From Xylanimonas allomyrinae (GTDB taxonomy: Bacteria > Actinomycetota > Actinomycetes > Actinomycetales > Cellulomonadaceae), in contig NZ_CP035495.1 in the NCBI RefSeq assembly GCF_004135345.1, positions 682,001 through 746,000 on the forward strand: a stretch of 64,000 bases of DNA, in the 5' to 3' direction. Below, piece after piece: positions 9,300 through 18,199 of this stretch (position 1 is the first letter of the stretch; each line of letters opens with the position of its first letter). Made by a program: the position numbers and the translations under genes. The notes under the pieces are model-generated. The model was not told the DNA's origin. It ran no database searches and saw only the letters and a list, made by a program, of their open reading frames with translations.

Positions 9300-9695
9300 T
9301 CAGCCGTCGCCGAGGCCGGCCAGCTCGGCCTGCCGGTAGCGGGGCAGCTTCGCACGGATGAAGTCGTACGCCTCGTCGGTCATCTCGATCAGGTGACCGT
9401 CAGGCACGCCGCCGTCGAGCGGCATGGTGTTGGCGTACCGGGCCTCCGCCGGCGGGCAGTGGTACCCGCGCACGACGACGCCCGGGTACATGTCCCGGTA
9501 GGTCAGGGCGGCGTCGTGCTCGCAGCGCAGCGTGGCGACGTCGACGCCGCGCAGCGTGAACACCTCGGCGAAGATGCGGCCCTTGTCCATGCTCGGGGTC
9601 TTGAGCCGGACGGCGGTGTGCTCAGGGTGGAACGGGTGGTCGAGGTAGGCACCCGGCATGGCGAGGCAGTGGCCGAGCAGCGCGTCCGGTGACAT
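9300..9695 (-). CDS. MmcQ/YjbR family protein
   Basis: The product is 131 residues from the ATG at 9695, which fits the family start better than the longer upstream option. The family hallmarks are an early LPGA[YT]-like motif (LAMPGAYLDHPFHPEHTAVR), a basic core with TLRCEHDAALTYRDMYPGVV, and the C-terminal MTDEAYDFIRAKLP. These are small cytosolic CyaY-like-fold proteins of unknown role, sometimes fused to DNA-binding domains. Confidence 0.85.
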   Translation of the reverse strand: MSPDALLGHCLAMPGAYLDHPFHPEHTAVRLKTPSMDKGRIFAEVFTLRGVDVATLRCEHDAALTYRDMYPGVVVRGYHCPPAEARYANTMPLDGGVPDGHLIEMTDEAYDFIRAKLPRYRQAELAGLGDG

Positions 9696-9740
9696 GGCTT
9701 CGACGCTACCCGGGGAACGTGCCAGGAGTCGCCGCACGCG

Positions 9741-11804
9741 TCAGGGCACCCGCGACGGCGTCGACGCCACCTCGTAGTGGTCCGGCTCGATCGTGAGCTG
9801 CCCGTACCCCTGCGTGAGCGAGCGCAGGTCGAGCACGTAGCGCTGCAGCTCCACGTCAGGCACGGTCGCGATCACGACGGCGTCCCCGGCGTCCGTCATC
9901 CGGGTGTCGTGCACGCGGCCGTGCCGTCCTGCCAGGTCGGTCATGACGGCCCCCTGGTAGGCCACCGGGACAGTGACGGTCACGGCCGAGACGGGTTCGA
10001 GCACGACCGTCCCGGCCTTGGCGAGAGCCTCGTGCACCGCCAGCGACCCCGCGGTGCGGAACGCCATGTCGGAGGAGTCGACCGAGTGCGACTTGCCGTC
10101 GACGAGCTCGACCCGCACGTCGACGACGGGGTGCCCGTGCGGGCCACCGCGTTCGAGGGCGTCCCGCACGCCCTTCTCGACGGCGGGGATGTAGTGCCGT
10201 GGTACGGCGCCCCCGACGACGGAGTCGACGAACTCGAACCCGCCACCGGGTCCGAGCGGGGAGACGACCACATGCACGACGGCGAACTGGCCGTGGCCGC
10301 CCGACTGCTTCTTGAGGCGGCCCTCCGCCCGGGTCTCGCGCGCCACCGTCTCGCGGAACGCGACGGGTGCGGGACTCGTCGTGACGCTCACCCCGAAGAT
10401 GCGCTTGAGCCGGTCGACCAGGATCTCGAGCTGGGTGTCGCCGAGGCCGTGCACGATGGTGCGGCCGTCGCTGTACTCGACCGAGAGCGTGTGGTCCTCG
10501 GTGAGCGCGCGTGCGAGCGCCGTCGAGAGCTTCTCGACGTCGGGCTGGCTGACGGGGTCGAGCGAGAGCGAGTACACCGCGGGGTGCTCGGGGAGCGCCC
10601 GCGGCCGCGCCTGGCCGGTGGGCCGGGACCACAGCAACGACCCGGCCGGGGTGCCCACGAGCTTCGCGGCACCGCCGACGTCACCGGCCCGCAGCTCGTC
10701 GCAGGGCAGGCGCTGCGCGCCGCGCAGCCGGAAGAGGTTCCCGAGACGCTCCTCGGTGCCCGTCGTCGCGTTGCGCAGCCGGTCGCCGGCGCGGACGGTG
10801 CCCGAGAGCACCTTGAGCATGGTGATCTGCCCGAGGAACTGGTCGGCGACGACGTCGAACGCGTACGCCAGCGGCTCGCCCTGCGGATCGCGGGCCACGG
10901 AGACCTCGGTGCCGTCGGACGCGACGATGGCCGAGTCGCGCGCGCTGAGCGCGGGGATGAGCTGGCACAGGATGTCGATGAACCGGTCGACCCCCGTCTC
11001 GGTGACGCCCGACGAGACGACGACCGGCACGGCGTCGCCGGCGGCGGTCTGCTCCGCGAGCCGCCGCTGGAGCTCGTCGAGCGAGGGCTCCTTGCCCTCC
11101 AGGTACGCCTCGAGCAGGGCGTCGTAGTGCGAGACGATCTCCTCGGTCACGTCGCTGTGCAGGGTCTGGCTCTCGTCGGCGACGTCGTCGGGCAGCGGTT
11201 CGACGATCTGCTCGTGCTTGGGGCCCTGCGCGAGCGCCCGGCTGCCGAGCACGTCGGCCACGGCACGGAAGTCCTCCTCCGAGCCGATGGGCAGCTCGAT
11301 GGGCCACAGGTGGGGCCCGAACGTCTCGCGCAGCTCGCCGAGCACGCGGTGAAAGCTGGCCTGGGGGCGATCGGCGCACGTCACCATGACGATGCGGGGC
11401 ACGCCTGCGGCGTCGGCCGCGGCCCAGGCGGCGCGCGTTCCGGCGGTGACGCCCGCGACCGCGGACACGACGACGACGGCGAGGTCGCAGGCCGACAGGG
11501 CGGCGTCGACGCTCCCGATGAAGTCCGGGTGCCCGGGCGTGTCGGCCAGCGTGAGCGTGTAGTGCTCGCCGTCGTCGGAGTCCCACTCCAGATAGGTCAG
11601 GCCGGTCGTGAGCGTGGTGCCGCGCGCGACCTCCTCGGGCTGGTAGTCGCCGACCGTCGTGCCTGCGGCGATCGTGCCCGGACGCGCGATGGCCCCCGAT
11701 CGGTGCAGGACGGCTTCGACCAGCGTCGTCATGCCGGATCCGGCGCTGCCCACGAGGGCCGCCATGATGTGTCGGTTGACCTGAGCCTCAGCGTCGAGTG
11801 CCAT
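9741..11804 (-). CDS. Elongation factor G-like protein with degenerate GTP-binding motifs
   Basis: The product is 687 residues with full EF-G architecture: G domain (about 10-275), domain II (about 300-380) and domains III-V (about 400-680, with RAEGRLKKQSGGHGQFAVVH and a late GYGQLTIEPDHYE). It belongs with the actinobacterial EF-G-like (FusA2) paralogues rather than true fusA. The P-loop reads GSAGSGMTT (19-27), so the catalytic Lys is Met25. The G4 motif NKxD is replaced by TCAD (142-145), while G3 DTPGH (88-92) is intact. It stands alone, not beside rpsL/rpsG/tuf. The function is unknown; it may bind nucleotide poorly or differently. Confidence 0.88.
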   Translation of the reverse strand: MALDAEAQVNRHIMAALVGSAGSGMTTLVEAVLHRSGAIARPGTIAAGTTVGDYQPEEVARGTTLTTGLTYLEWDSDDGEHYTLTLADTPGHPDFIGSVDAALSACDLAVVVVSAVAGVTAGTRAAWAAADAAGVPRIVMVTCADRPQASFHRVLGELRETFGPHLWPIELPIGSEEDFRAVADVLGSRALAQGPKHEQIVEPLPDDVADESQTLHSDVTEEIVSHYDALLEAYLEGKEPSLDELQRRLAEQTAAGDAVPVVVSSGVTETGVDRFIDILCQLIPALSARDSAIVASDGTEVSVARDPQGEPLAYAFDVVADQFLGQITMLKVLSGTVRAGDRLRNATTGTEERLGNLFRLRGAQRLPCDELRAGDVGGAAKLVGTPAGSLLWSRPTGQARPRALPEHPAVYSLSLDPVSQPDVEKLSTALARALTEDHTLSVEYSDGRTIVHGLGDTQLEILVDRLKRIFGVSVTTSPAPVAFRETVARETRAEGRLKKQSGGHGQFAVVHVVVSPLGPGGGFEFVDSVVGGAVPRHYIPAVEKGVRDALERGGPHGHPVVDVRVELVDGKSHSVDSSDMAFRTAGSLAVHEALAKAGTVVLEPVSAVTVTVPVAYQGAVMTDLAGRHGRVHDTRMTDAGDAVVIATVPDVELQRYVLDLRSLTQGYGQLTIEPDHYEVASTPSRVP

Positions 11805-11982
11805 GGTCCGAACCTAGCGGGAGGGGGGCGTGGCGGCGCGCGTTCCGACCGATCCCGGCGTCCGTGAGATTCGTCTCGGCGGCCGCTTAGCACCGTCGCG
11901 GGGTCGTTCCGCCGTGTGACGGTGCGCTCGTGGGGCGGCGCGGCGTCACCGCCGCAGCGGTCGGCTCGTGTCGGGCCGCGCT

Positions 11983-12321
11983 TCAGCCGGCCGGGTCGTG
12001 CATGATCTCGCGCACCTCCTGGGCGCACCGGCATGCGGCCGCGAGCCGGGCGGCCCACGCCAGCGCGTCCTCTCGCGTCGGCACGTCGATGACGCTGAAC
12101 CCGCCCAGCACGGCCTTGGTCTCGGGGTAGGGCCCGTCGGTGACCGCCCCGTCGGTAGCCACGATGCTCGCCCGCTGGCTGAGCAGGCCACCGCCGTAGA
12201 CCCAGACCCCGGCGTCTCGGGCCTCGTCGACGACCGCGTGGCTCGCCTCGGAGACGGCGGGAAGGTCCTCCGGGCTGACGATCATCGTGCCGTCGTCGAA
12301 CGAGATCAGGTAGTGCGGCAT
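11983..12321 (-). CDS. YCII-related (DGPF domain) protein
   Basis: The product is 112 residues from the ATG at 12321. It has the features of the YciI-like/PhnB-associated family: an N-terminal MPHYLISFDDG strand, a central VTDGPYPETKAVLGGFSVID (the DGPF-type motif) and a C-terminal helix. In actinobacteria such proteins often travel with ECF sigma factors, but none lies beside this one. The reaction is unknown; the fold is ferredoxin-like and cytosolic. Confidence 0.85.
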   Translation of the reverse strand: MPHYLISFDDGTMIVSPEDLPAVSEASHAVVDEARDAGVWVYGGGLLSQRASIVATDGAVTDGPYPETKAVLGGFSVIDVPTREDALAWAARLAAACRCAQEVREIMHDPAG

Positions 12322-12403
12322 CACGTGGCTCCTTGCTCGTGACCGTGGGTGCGGGGTGCGCCCTCGTCCAGGGTGGACCTGGGGTGACCGCCCGGCACCT
12401 CGG

Positions 12404-13378
12404 TCACTCCACCGCGCCGCCGCGTTCGTCGTCCGCCGCGACGTCGTCGAGGAGCGCTCCCGCCCGTGTCGCGACCGCCGCGAACCGCCGCGCCGTGGCC
12501 GACAGCCCGGCGCCGTCCTTCCAGACCAGGCGCAGGCGCCTGCGCAGGTCGAGCCCGGCGATCGAGACGCGCGCGAGCGAGCCGCGCGCGACGTCGTCGG
12601 CCACGCCCAGGGCCGAGACGACGGTGACCGCGCCGCCGTGCACGACGGCGGAGGTGAGCGCCACGGTCGAGCCCATGGTCGGCAGGTGCGGGGGCAGGGC
12701 GTGCCCTGCGCGCTCGAGTGCGGCCTCCAGCACCTCGCGCGTGCCCGAGCCCGCCTCGCGCACCACCAGCCGGGCACGGAGCAGGTCGCCGACGGCGACG
12801 GTGCGGCGTCCGGCCCAGGGGTGTGTGGGGGCGACGACGGCGACGAGCTCGTCGTCGGCGACCGTGCGGCTGCGCAGGCCCCGCCGCACGCCCGGCCCTT
12901 CGACGAAGCCCAGGTCGGCGCCGTCGGCGAGCACGAGGTCCATGACGTCGCGCGAGTTGCGGACGACGAGCTCGACGTCGGGGGCCGCGCCGGCGCGCGG
13001 GGCGGCGGCGAGCGCGGCGAGCCAGCGCGGGGCGAGGTGCTCGGCGACGGTCAGGCTCGCGGCGACGCGCAACCGCTCGTGCGTGGTGGTGCGCAGCGCG
13101 GTCACGGCCTCCTCGAACCGCTCCGACGCAGCCACGAGCTCGCCCGCCCAGGTGGCGACCAGGCGGCCGGTCTCGGTGAGGCTCGTGCCGCGCGGGGCCC
13201 GCACGAGCAGGTCGATGCCGAGGCGGCGTTCGAGCGTGCGGAGCCCGGCCGAGGCGGTCGGTTGCGCGACGCCGCGAGCGCGGGCCGCGGCGCTGATCGA
13301 GCCGTGCTCGTCGAGCGCGACGAGCAGCTCGAGCAGGGCGAGCGACGTGCGTTCGGTGCGGCGGGTCCGATCAGCCAT
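12404..13378 (-). CDS. LysR-family transcriptional regulator
   Basis: The product is 324 residues. The N-terminal winged HTH has the family motif GSISAAARARGVAQPTASAG (about 26-45), then LERRLGIDLLVR. An effector-binding periplasmic-binding-like domain spans about 95-300. It is divergent from a YeiH-type exporter gene, a common pairing (CysL/YeiE-like) linked to sulfur compounds. A perfect palindrome overlaps its own start codon, suggesting autorepression and control of yeiH. Confidence 0.9.
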   Translation of the reverse strand: MADRTRRTERTSLALLELLVALDEHGSISAAARARGVAQPTASAGLRTLERRLGIDLLVRAPRGTSLTETGRLVATWAGELVAASERFEEAVTALRTTTHERLRVAASLTVAEHLAPRWLAALAAAPRAGAAPDVELVVRNSRDVMDLVLADGADLGFVEGPGVRRGLRSRTVADDELVAVVAPTHPWAGRRTVAVGDLLRARLVVREAGSGTREVLEAALERAGHALPPHLPTMGSTVALTSAVVHGGAVTVVSALGVADDVARGSLARVSIAGLDLRRRLRLVWKDGAGLSATARRFAAVATRAGALLDDVAADDERGGAVE

Positions 13379-13393
13379 AGGCGAATCCTATGG
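13375..13393. promoter_or_regulatory. LysR-type operator overlapping the regulator start codon
   Basis: This is the perfect 7-5-7 inverted repeat CCATAGG-CGAAT-CCTATGG. The core ATAG-N7-CTAT is the T-N11-A arrangement typical of LysR-type boxes. Its left arm includes the regulator's ATG (complement), and it lies 56 bases before the yeiH-like GTG. Confidence 0.7.
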
Positions 13394-13448
13394 CTCTCTC
13401 GGGCGGTCGGGCTTCCGCGGCCGCCGCCGGCGCCCGACGCTGGGAGTC

Positions 13449-14491
13449 GTGCGCCTGATCCCCGGACTTGCCCTCGCCGTGCTCGCCGGGGCCGGCCTGC
13501 TCGCGGTGTCCCCCTCGTTCCCGCCGTCTCCCCGCTCGTCCTCGCGCTCGTCCTGGGTGCGGCCGTCGGCACGGGCGCAGGCGCGTGGGTGCGCCGCGCG
13601 CCCGTCGAGCGGGGGCCGCTGTGGGCGGCGCTCGCGCCGGGCACGGCCGTCGCCGCCAAGCACGTGCTGCGCACCGGCGTCGTGCTGCTGGGGCTGCGCC
13701 TGTCGGTGCCCGACGTGCTCGCGCTGGGCTGGCGCGGGCTCACCGTCGTCGTGGTCACGCTTGCGGTGACGTTCGCCGGCACGCAGTGGGCCGGACGCCG
13801 GCTGGGCGTGCCGCGCGAGGCGGCGCTGCTGGTCGGCACGGGGTTCGCCGTGTGCGGGGCCGCGGCCGTCTCGGCGATGACGGGCGTGGTCGAGCGTTCC
13901 CGCCCGCCCGAGGCGCGGCACACCGCCGACGCCGACGCCGTCGCGGCGGCGCTCGCGCTCGTGACCGTCTACGGCACGGTCGCCGTGTTCGTGCTGCCCC
14001 CGCTCGCACGCGCGATCGGGCTCGACGACGCACGCACCGGCCTGTGGATCGGCGCGAGCGTGCAGGAGGTCGCCCAGGTGGTCGCGGCCGCGGGAGCCGT
14101 CTCGGCAGCCGCCCTCGCGACGGCGACCATCGCCAAGCTGGCGCGCGTCGCGCTGCTCGCGCCGATCGTGGCGGGCACGGGCGCGGTGCTCGTGCGCCGC
14201 GAGCCCGGGCGCGCGCTGCCGGAGGAACGGCGCACGCCGCCCGTTCCGCTCTTCGTCCTGGGGTTCCTCGTCGCCGTCGCCGCGCGCTCGACGGGCCTGG
14301 TGCCTGCTGGCGTGCTGCATGCCGCAGACGCGCTGACGACGGTGCTGTTCGTCGTCGCGATGGTCGCCCTCGGGCTGGGCGTCGACGTGCCCCGGCTGGT
14401 GCGCACCGGGCGCCGCACGCTGCTGCTGGGCGGGATCTCGGCGCTGCTCGCGTCGAGCGTGTCGCTGGCCGGGGTGCTTGCGCTCGGGTGA
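13449..14491 (+). CDS. YeiH-family (UPF0324) membrane protein, frameshifted as sequenced
   Basis: This putative sulfate/sulfonate exporter family protein has about ten membrane helices. The GTG at 13449 starts RLIPGLALAVLAGAGLLAVS; near 13520-13530 (CCCTCGTTCCCGCC) the frame slips, and coding continues as VSPLVLALVLGAAVG. One added C restores a 347-residue protein, the family size. Later landmarks are VLRTGVVLLGLRLS, GTGFAVCGAAAVSAM and GLWIGASVQEVAQVVAAAG, all classic for the family. It is divergent from the LysR gene and probably regulated by it. Confidence 0.85.
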
Positions 14492-14494
14492 GCC

Positions 14495-15130
14495 TCACAC
14501 CCCGTGGTCGGCGGCCGCCATGTCGCCCGTGCCGGGCACCCCGTCGGCCAGCGCGTAGCGCAGGAACACGGTCCCCGACGGGCTCGCGGCCGGCGGGGCG
14601 GCGAGCGTGAGGTTGGCGGGGACCGCGCCGCCGTCGAACACCTTCTTGCCCGTGCCGAGCACGATGGGGTGGACCCACAGGTCGAGGCGGTCGAAGAGCC
14701 GTTCGCGCAGGAGCGTCTGGACCAGGTCGAGGCTCCCGACGACCCGGACCTGCTCGTGGCGCTCGCGGATCTCGCGCACCGCGTGCGGGAGGTCGGGCCC
14801 GAGCAGCGAGGACCCGGCCCAGTCGAGCCGCGGGCGCCCGCGCGAGGCGACGTACTTGGGGACGGTGTTGAACAGGGTGGCGAACGCGGCGTCCTCGCCT
14901 CCCTCGTAGCGCGGCCAGTACGCCGCAAAGATGTCGTAGGTGCGCCGGCCCAGCAGCAGCGCGTCGGTGCCCTCGTAGGCGGCGGCGATCTGCGCGCCTG
15001 CGACGTCGTCGAGCAGGGGCGCCTGCCAGCCGCCGAACGCGAAGCCGCCGTCCGGGTCTTCCTCCGGGCCGCCCGGCGCCTGGGCGACGAGGTCAAGGGT
15101 GGTGAACAGCTCGATCTGGATCAGGCCCAC
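14495..15130 (-). CDS. Dihydrofolate reductase-like (RibD C-terminal domain) protein
   Basis: The product is 211 residues. It has the RibD_C/DHFR fold landmarks GADALLLGRRTYD-like (DALLLGRRTYDIFAAYWP), a VVGSLDLVQTLL strand-helix and PIVLGTGKKVFD. The family binds NADPH and includes stress-associated reductases of unknown substrate. There is no signal peptide. It converges tail-to-tail with yeiH, with a 3-base gap. Confidence 0.88.
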   Translation of the reverse strand: MGLIQIELFTTLDLVAQAPGGPEEDPDGGFAFGGWQAPLLDDVAGAQIAAAYEGTDALLLGRRTYDIFAAYWPRYEGGEDAAFATLFNTVPKYVASRGRPRLDWAGSSLLGPDLPHAVREIRERHEQVRVVGSLDLVQTLLRERLFDRLDLWVHPIVLGTGKKVFDGGAVPANLTLAAPPAASPSGTVFLRYALADGVPGTGDMAAADHGV

Positions 15131-15250
15131 GATTCCTCCCGGGTGGTGGTGGTTCCCGGGGTAGACGCGCGCGCCGTCCCGGACTCATCGCCGGCCGCGG
15201 GCGCCGTCGGCGGGTGTGCGTGGCCGCGCGGCAAGGCTCGTGGTGCTATG

Positions 15251-15289
15251 CCTTGTGGTGCTAGGGTACGAACCCCTAGCACCACAAGG
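15251..15289. promoter_or_regulatory. PadR operator candidate: 16-bp inverted repeat
   Basis: The perfect arms CCTTGTGGTGCTAGGG (15251-15266) and its complement (15274-15289) flank a 7-base loop, ending 16 bases before the padR start. An extra partial copy (GGTGCTATG) lies just upstream at 15242-15250. The long dyad at the promoter of a PadR gene is best read as its autoregulatory operator. A hairpin in the leader RNA is the alternative. Confidence 0.65.
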
Positions 15290-15304
15290 TATGGGAGCAC
15301 TCTC

Positions 15305-15667
15305 GTGCACATCGACAAGGACCTGGTCGCGGCGTCCGCGACGCCGCTCGTCCTCGGCATCCTCGCCGACGGCGACCTCCACGGCTACGCCATCCTCAAG
15401 AGGGTCGGCGAGCTCTCGGGCGGGCGCATGCAGTGGACCGACGGCATGCTCTACCCGCTGCTGCACCGGCTCGAGCGCAACGGCTGGGTGTCCGCCCGGT
15501 GGGGCGTCTCGGAGGCGGGGCGCAAGCGCAAGCACTACGCGCTGACCACCGCCGGGCGCGAGGCCCTGGGCGAACGGCAGGCACAGTGGAGCGTCGTCGC
15601 CGACGCGCTGCGGCAGGTGTGGGACCGGCTCGAAGGCGGCCACGCCGCGGCGGAGGTGTGGGCGTGA
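15305..15667 (+). CDS. PadR-family transcriptional regulator
   Basis: The product is 120 residues from the GTG at 15305. The winged-helix core has LVLGILADGDLHGYAILKRV, TDGMLYPLLHRLERNGWV and a wing ending RKHYALTTAGREAL-like (KRKHYALTTAGREAL). It is followed without a gap (ATG inside GTGATGA) by a membrane protein with a permease-prefix domain, a frequent PadR partner. It likely represses this operon through the upstream dyad. Confidence 0.93.
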   Translation: MHIDKDLVAASATPLVLGILADGDLHGYAILKRVGELSGGRMQWTDGMLYPLLHRLERNGWVSARWGVSEAGRKRKHYALTTAGREALGERQAQWSVVADALRQVWDRLEGGHAAAEVWA

Positions 15668-17049
15668 TGACCGAACCGATCCACGAGCCGCTCGACGCAC
15701 ACGCGGCGCTGGAGGCGCAGATCGACCAGTGGCGCCGCTGGGTGGTGCGCCGCACGGCGATCGCGGTCACCGACGCCGAGGAGCTCGAGGACAACCTGCG
15801 CGGCCAGGTCGCCGACCTGCGCGCCGGCGGCCTCGACGACGACGAGGCGTTCCTCGTCGCCGTCAAGCGCATGGGCAACCTCGACGACGTCTCGCGCGAG
15901 TTCGCGCGCGAGCACTCCGAGCGGCTGTGGAAGCAGCTCGTGCTCGTGCCCGAGGAACCCGTCGCCACCTCGCCTCGCCTGCGCGAGCTGGGCGTCGTCG
16001 TCACGCTCGCCGTCGGCGCCGGCATCGCGGTCAAGGCCCTGCTCGCCACCGGCGACGACCAGGTGCTCGTCGCCAACGTCGCGTTCGCCGTCCTGCCCTT
16101 CCTCGCCGCCTACTTCGCCTGGTCGCGGCGGCTGCCGGGGCGCATCAGCGGGATGCTGGTGGCGCTCGCCGCGGTGCCCGCACTGGCGGTCAACCTGTTC
16201 CCGTTCGAGAACCTGGCCGGCGGCGGGTCCGGGATGACCTTCGTCCTGGCGGCGACTCACCTGCCCGTGCTGCTGTGGCTGCTGCTCGGCGTCGCGTACA
16301 CCGGAGGCGACTGGCGTTCGGACGCCCGGCGCATGGACTTCGTCCGGTTCACCGGCGAGCTGCTCATCTACTTCGCGCTCATCGCGATGGGCGGTGGGCT
16401 GCTGATCGGCCTCACGGTCGGCACGTTCACCATCGCGAACGTCGACATCGAGCCGTTCCTCGGGGACTGGCTCATGCCGTTCGCCGTGCCGGGCGCGTTC
16501 CTCGTGGCCGCGTGGCTCGTCGAGGCGAAGAAGAACGTCGTCGAGAACATGGCGCCCGTGCTGACGCGCGTCTTCACGCCCCTGACCATCGTCATGCTGG
16601 CCGCGATGCTCGTGGTGCTGCTGGCCCACGGGTCGCTCATCTCCGTCGACCGCAACCTGCTGATCCTCATGGACGCGGTGCTGGTGCTCGTGCTCGCGCT
16701 GCTGCTTTACTCGATCTCGGCGCGCGACCCGCTCGCGCCGCCCACCGTGTTCGACTGGCTCCAGCTCGTGCTGGTCGCGGTCGCGTTCGCCGTCAACGCC
16801 GTCGCGCTCACCGCGATGGTCTCGCGCATCGCCGAGTTCGGCTGGACGGCCAACAAGTCGGCGGCGCTGGGCCTGAACGTCGTGCTGTTCGCCCACCTGA
16901 TCGGCACGGGCTGGCTGCTGCTGCGGTTCCTGCGCGGCACCCGGCCGTTCGGTGCCACGGAACGCTGGCAGACCCGCTACCTGCCGGTCTACGCGGCCTG
17001 GGCGGCGCTGGTCACGCTGGCGTTCCCGCCGCTGTTCTCCTTCTCGTGA
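15667..17049 (+). CDS. Permease-prefix domain integral membrane protein
   Basis: The product is 460 residues. The N-terminal soluble part (about 1-85) has the permease-prefix pattern: LEAQIDQWRRWVVRR, then DAEELEDNLRGQVADLRAGG, then LVAVKRMGNLDDVSREFARE. About ten hydrophobic helices follow from residue 105 to the end. The ATG at 15667 overlaps the padR stop, so both genes are translationally coupled. Many PadR-linked proteins of this type are envelope-stress or transport components; the substrate is unknown. Confidence 0.8.
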   Translation: MTEPIHEPLDAHAALEAQIDQWRRWVVRRTAIAVTDAEELEDNLRGQVADLRAGGLDDDEAFLVAVKRMGNLDDVSREFAREHSERLWKQLVLVPEEPVATSPRLRELGVVVTLAVGAGIAVKALLATGDDQVLVANVAFAVLPFLAAYFAWSRRLPGRISGMLVALAAVPALAVNLFPFENLAGGGSGMTFVLAATHLPVLLWLLLGVAYTGGDWRSDARRMDFVRFTGELLIYFALIAMGGGLLIGLTVGTFTIANVDIEPFLGDWLMPFAVPGAFLVAAWLVEAKKNVVENMAPVLTRVFTPLTIVMLAAMLVVLLAHGSLISVDRNLLILMDAVLVLVLALLLYSISARDPLAPPTVFDWLQLVLVAVAFAVNAVALTAMVSRIAEFGWTANKSAALGLNVVLFAHLIGTGWLLLRFLRGTRPFGATERWQTRYLPVYAAWAALVTLAFPPLFSFS

Positions 17050-17097
17050 CGCGCGCGCCCGGGTGACGCCTCCGGGCCACGCTCGGTGTCCGGCGCC

Positions 17098-18156
17098 TCA
17101 GGCGCGGACGCTGAGCGTGGCCCGCACGCCGTCCCCGGCGAAGGCTGCGAAGCGCGCCGCCTCCGCGTCGAGCGCGGCCCCGTCCGGGACCGCGAGCGGG
17201 GTGGTGACGGTCAGCGCCACCCCCGCCGCCGACGTCGAGCGGGTCCACGAACCGGCCAGGGCGCCGTCGAGCAGGAGCAGACCCTGGGCTCGCAGCACCG
17301 CGTCGGTGCCGTGCGGTCCCCAGTCGCCCGGGTCCCGTCGGTAGGAGATCAGCTCGTCGTAGTTCGAGATCAGCAGAGCCCCGGGCACCGGCACCGGGTA
17401 GGCCCCCGGGGCGTCGGTGAACAGGCCGACGCCCGCGAGCGTGACCGGCCGCAGTTCGGCGAGCGCGAACGCGCGGCGTGCCACGGTGACCGGCAGCGAC
17501 GCCCACCACGCCAGGTCCTCGGGCCGCGCAGGCCCGTGCCCGCGCACGTAGGTGCGCGCGAGCCACGCGAGACGGTCGTCGGGCGTGCGCGACGACGTCG
17601 GCAGGTCGAGCGCGCGATAGGTGTGCTGCCTGCCGCGCACGGGACCGGAGCCGACCTCTCCGCGCAACTCGGCCTCCATGAGCACGTGCGCGAGGGGCTG
17701 CGTCGACCACCGCCCGCCCGGCCCGCCGAGACCCGCACCGGTCAGCCGGTCGGCGACCTCGCCGCGCGTGAGCGGCCCGTCCGCGCGCACGGCCTCCACG
17801 ACGACGTCGGCCGCGGCGTGCCGTCGTGCCGGCGGCAGCCCGGCGCCGGGGGCGGCCGTGTCGAGCGTGCGGCGCACCCGGTCCGCGGTGAGTGCCAGCA
17901 GGTCCGGCAGGTCGGCCGCGAGCACGTGGTGCCAGGTGGGTCGCAGCACGTGCGTGCGGACGAACGCCCCCGCGTCGAACTCCGCCGACAGCTCGGCCCG
18001 GGTGCGCCCCGTCCGCCGCGACAGCGCCCACAGCGACATGTCGTGCAGCTGCGCCTGCACCGCCCCGAGATGCCCGACGGCGGCCGCGCCGTCGGACGCC
18101 GCCGGCCCCGCGAGGAGCTGGGCGCGCAGCCGGTACGGGAGCAAGGCGGCCTTCAT
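17098..18156 (-). CDS. Winged-helix DNA-binding protein (HTH_42, AlkZ/YcaQ-like)
   Basis: The product is 352 residues. It shows the family landmarks: an early GAVQAQLHDMSLWALSRRTG (the QxQ segment that in AlkZ is catalytic), THVLRPTWHHV, and a middle winged-helix region, then YRRDPGDWG. Relatives include DNA glycosylases that unhook interstrand crosslinks in Streptomyces, but many actinobacterial paralogues are uncharacterised. It converges with the upstream membrane-protein gene. Confidence 0.83.
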   Translation of the reverse strand: MKAALLPYRLRAQLLAGPAASDGAAAVGHLGAVQAQLHDMSLWALSRRTGRTRAELSAEFDAGAFVRTHVLRPTWHHVLAADLPDLLALTADRVRRTLDTAAPGAGLPPARRHAAADVVVEAVRADGPLTRGEVADRLTGAGLGGPGGRWSTQPLAHVLMEAELRGEVGSGPVRGRQHTYRALDLPTSSRTPDDRLAWLARTYVRGHGPARPEDLAWWASLPVTVARRAFALAELRPVTLAGVGLFTDAPGAYPVPVPGALLISNYDELISYRRDPGDWGPHGTDAVLRAQGLLLLDGALAGSWTRSTSAAGVALTVTTPLAVPDGAALDAEAARFAAFAGDGVRATLSVRA

Positions 18157-18199
18157 GCCGCTACCGTGCCACGCGCCACCGACGCTCTACGCTGGCGCG

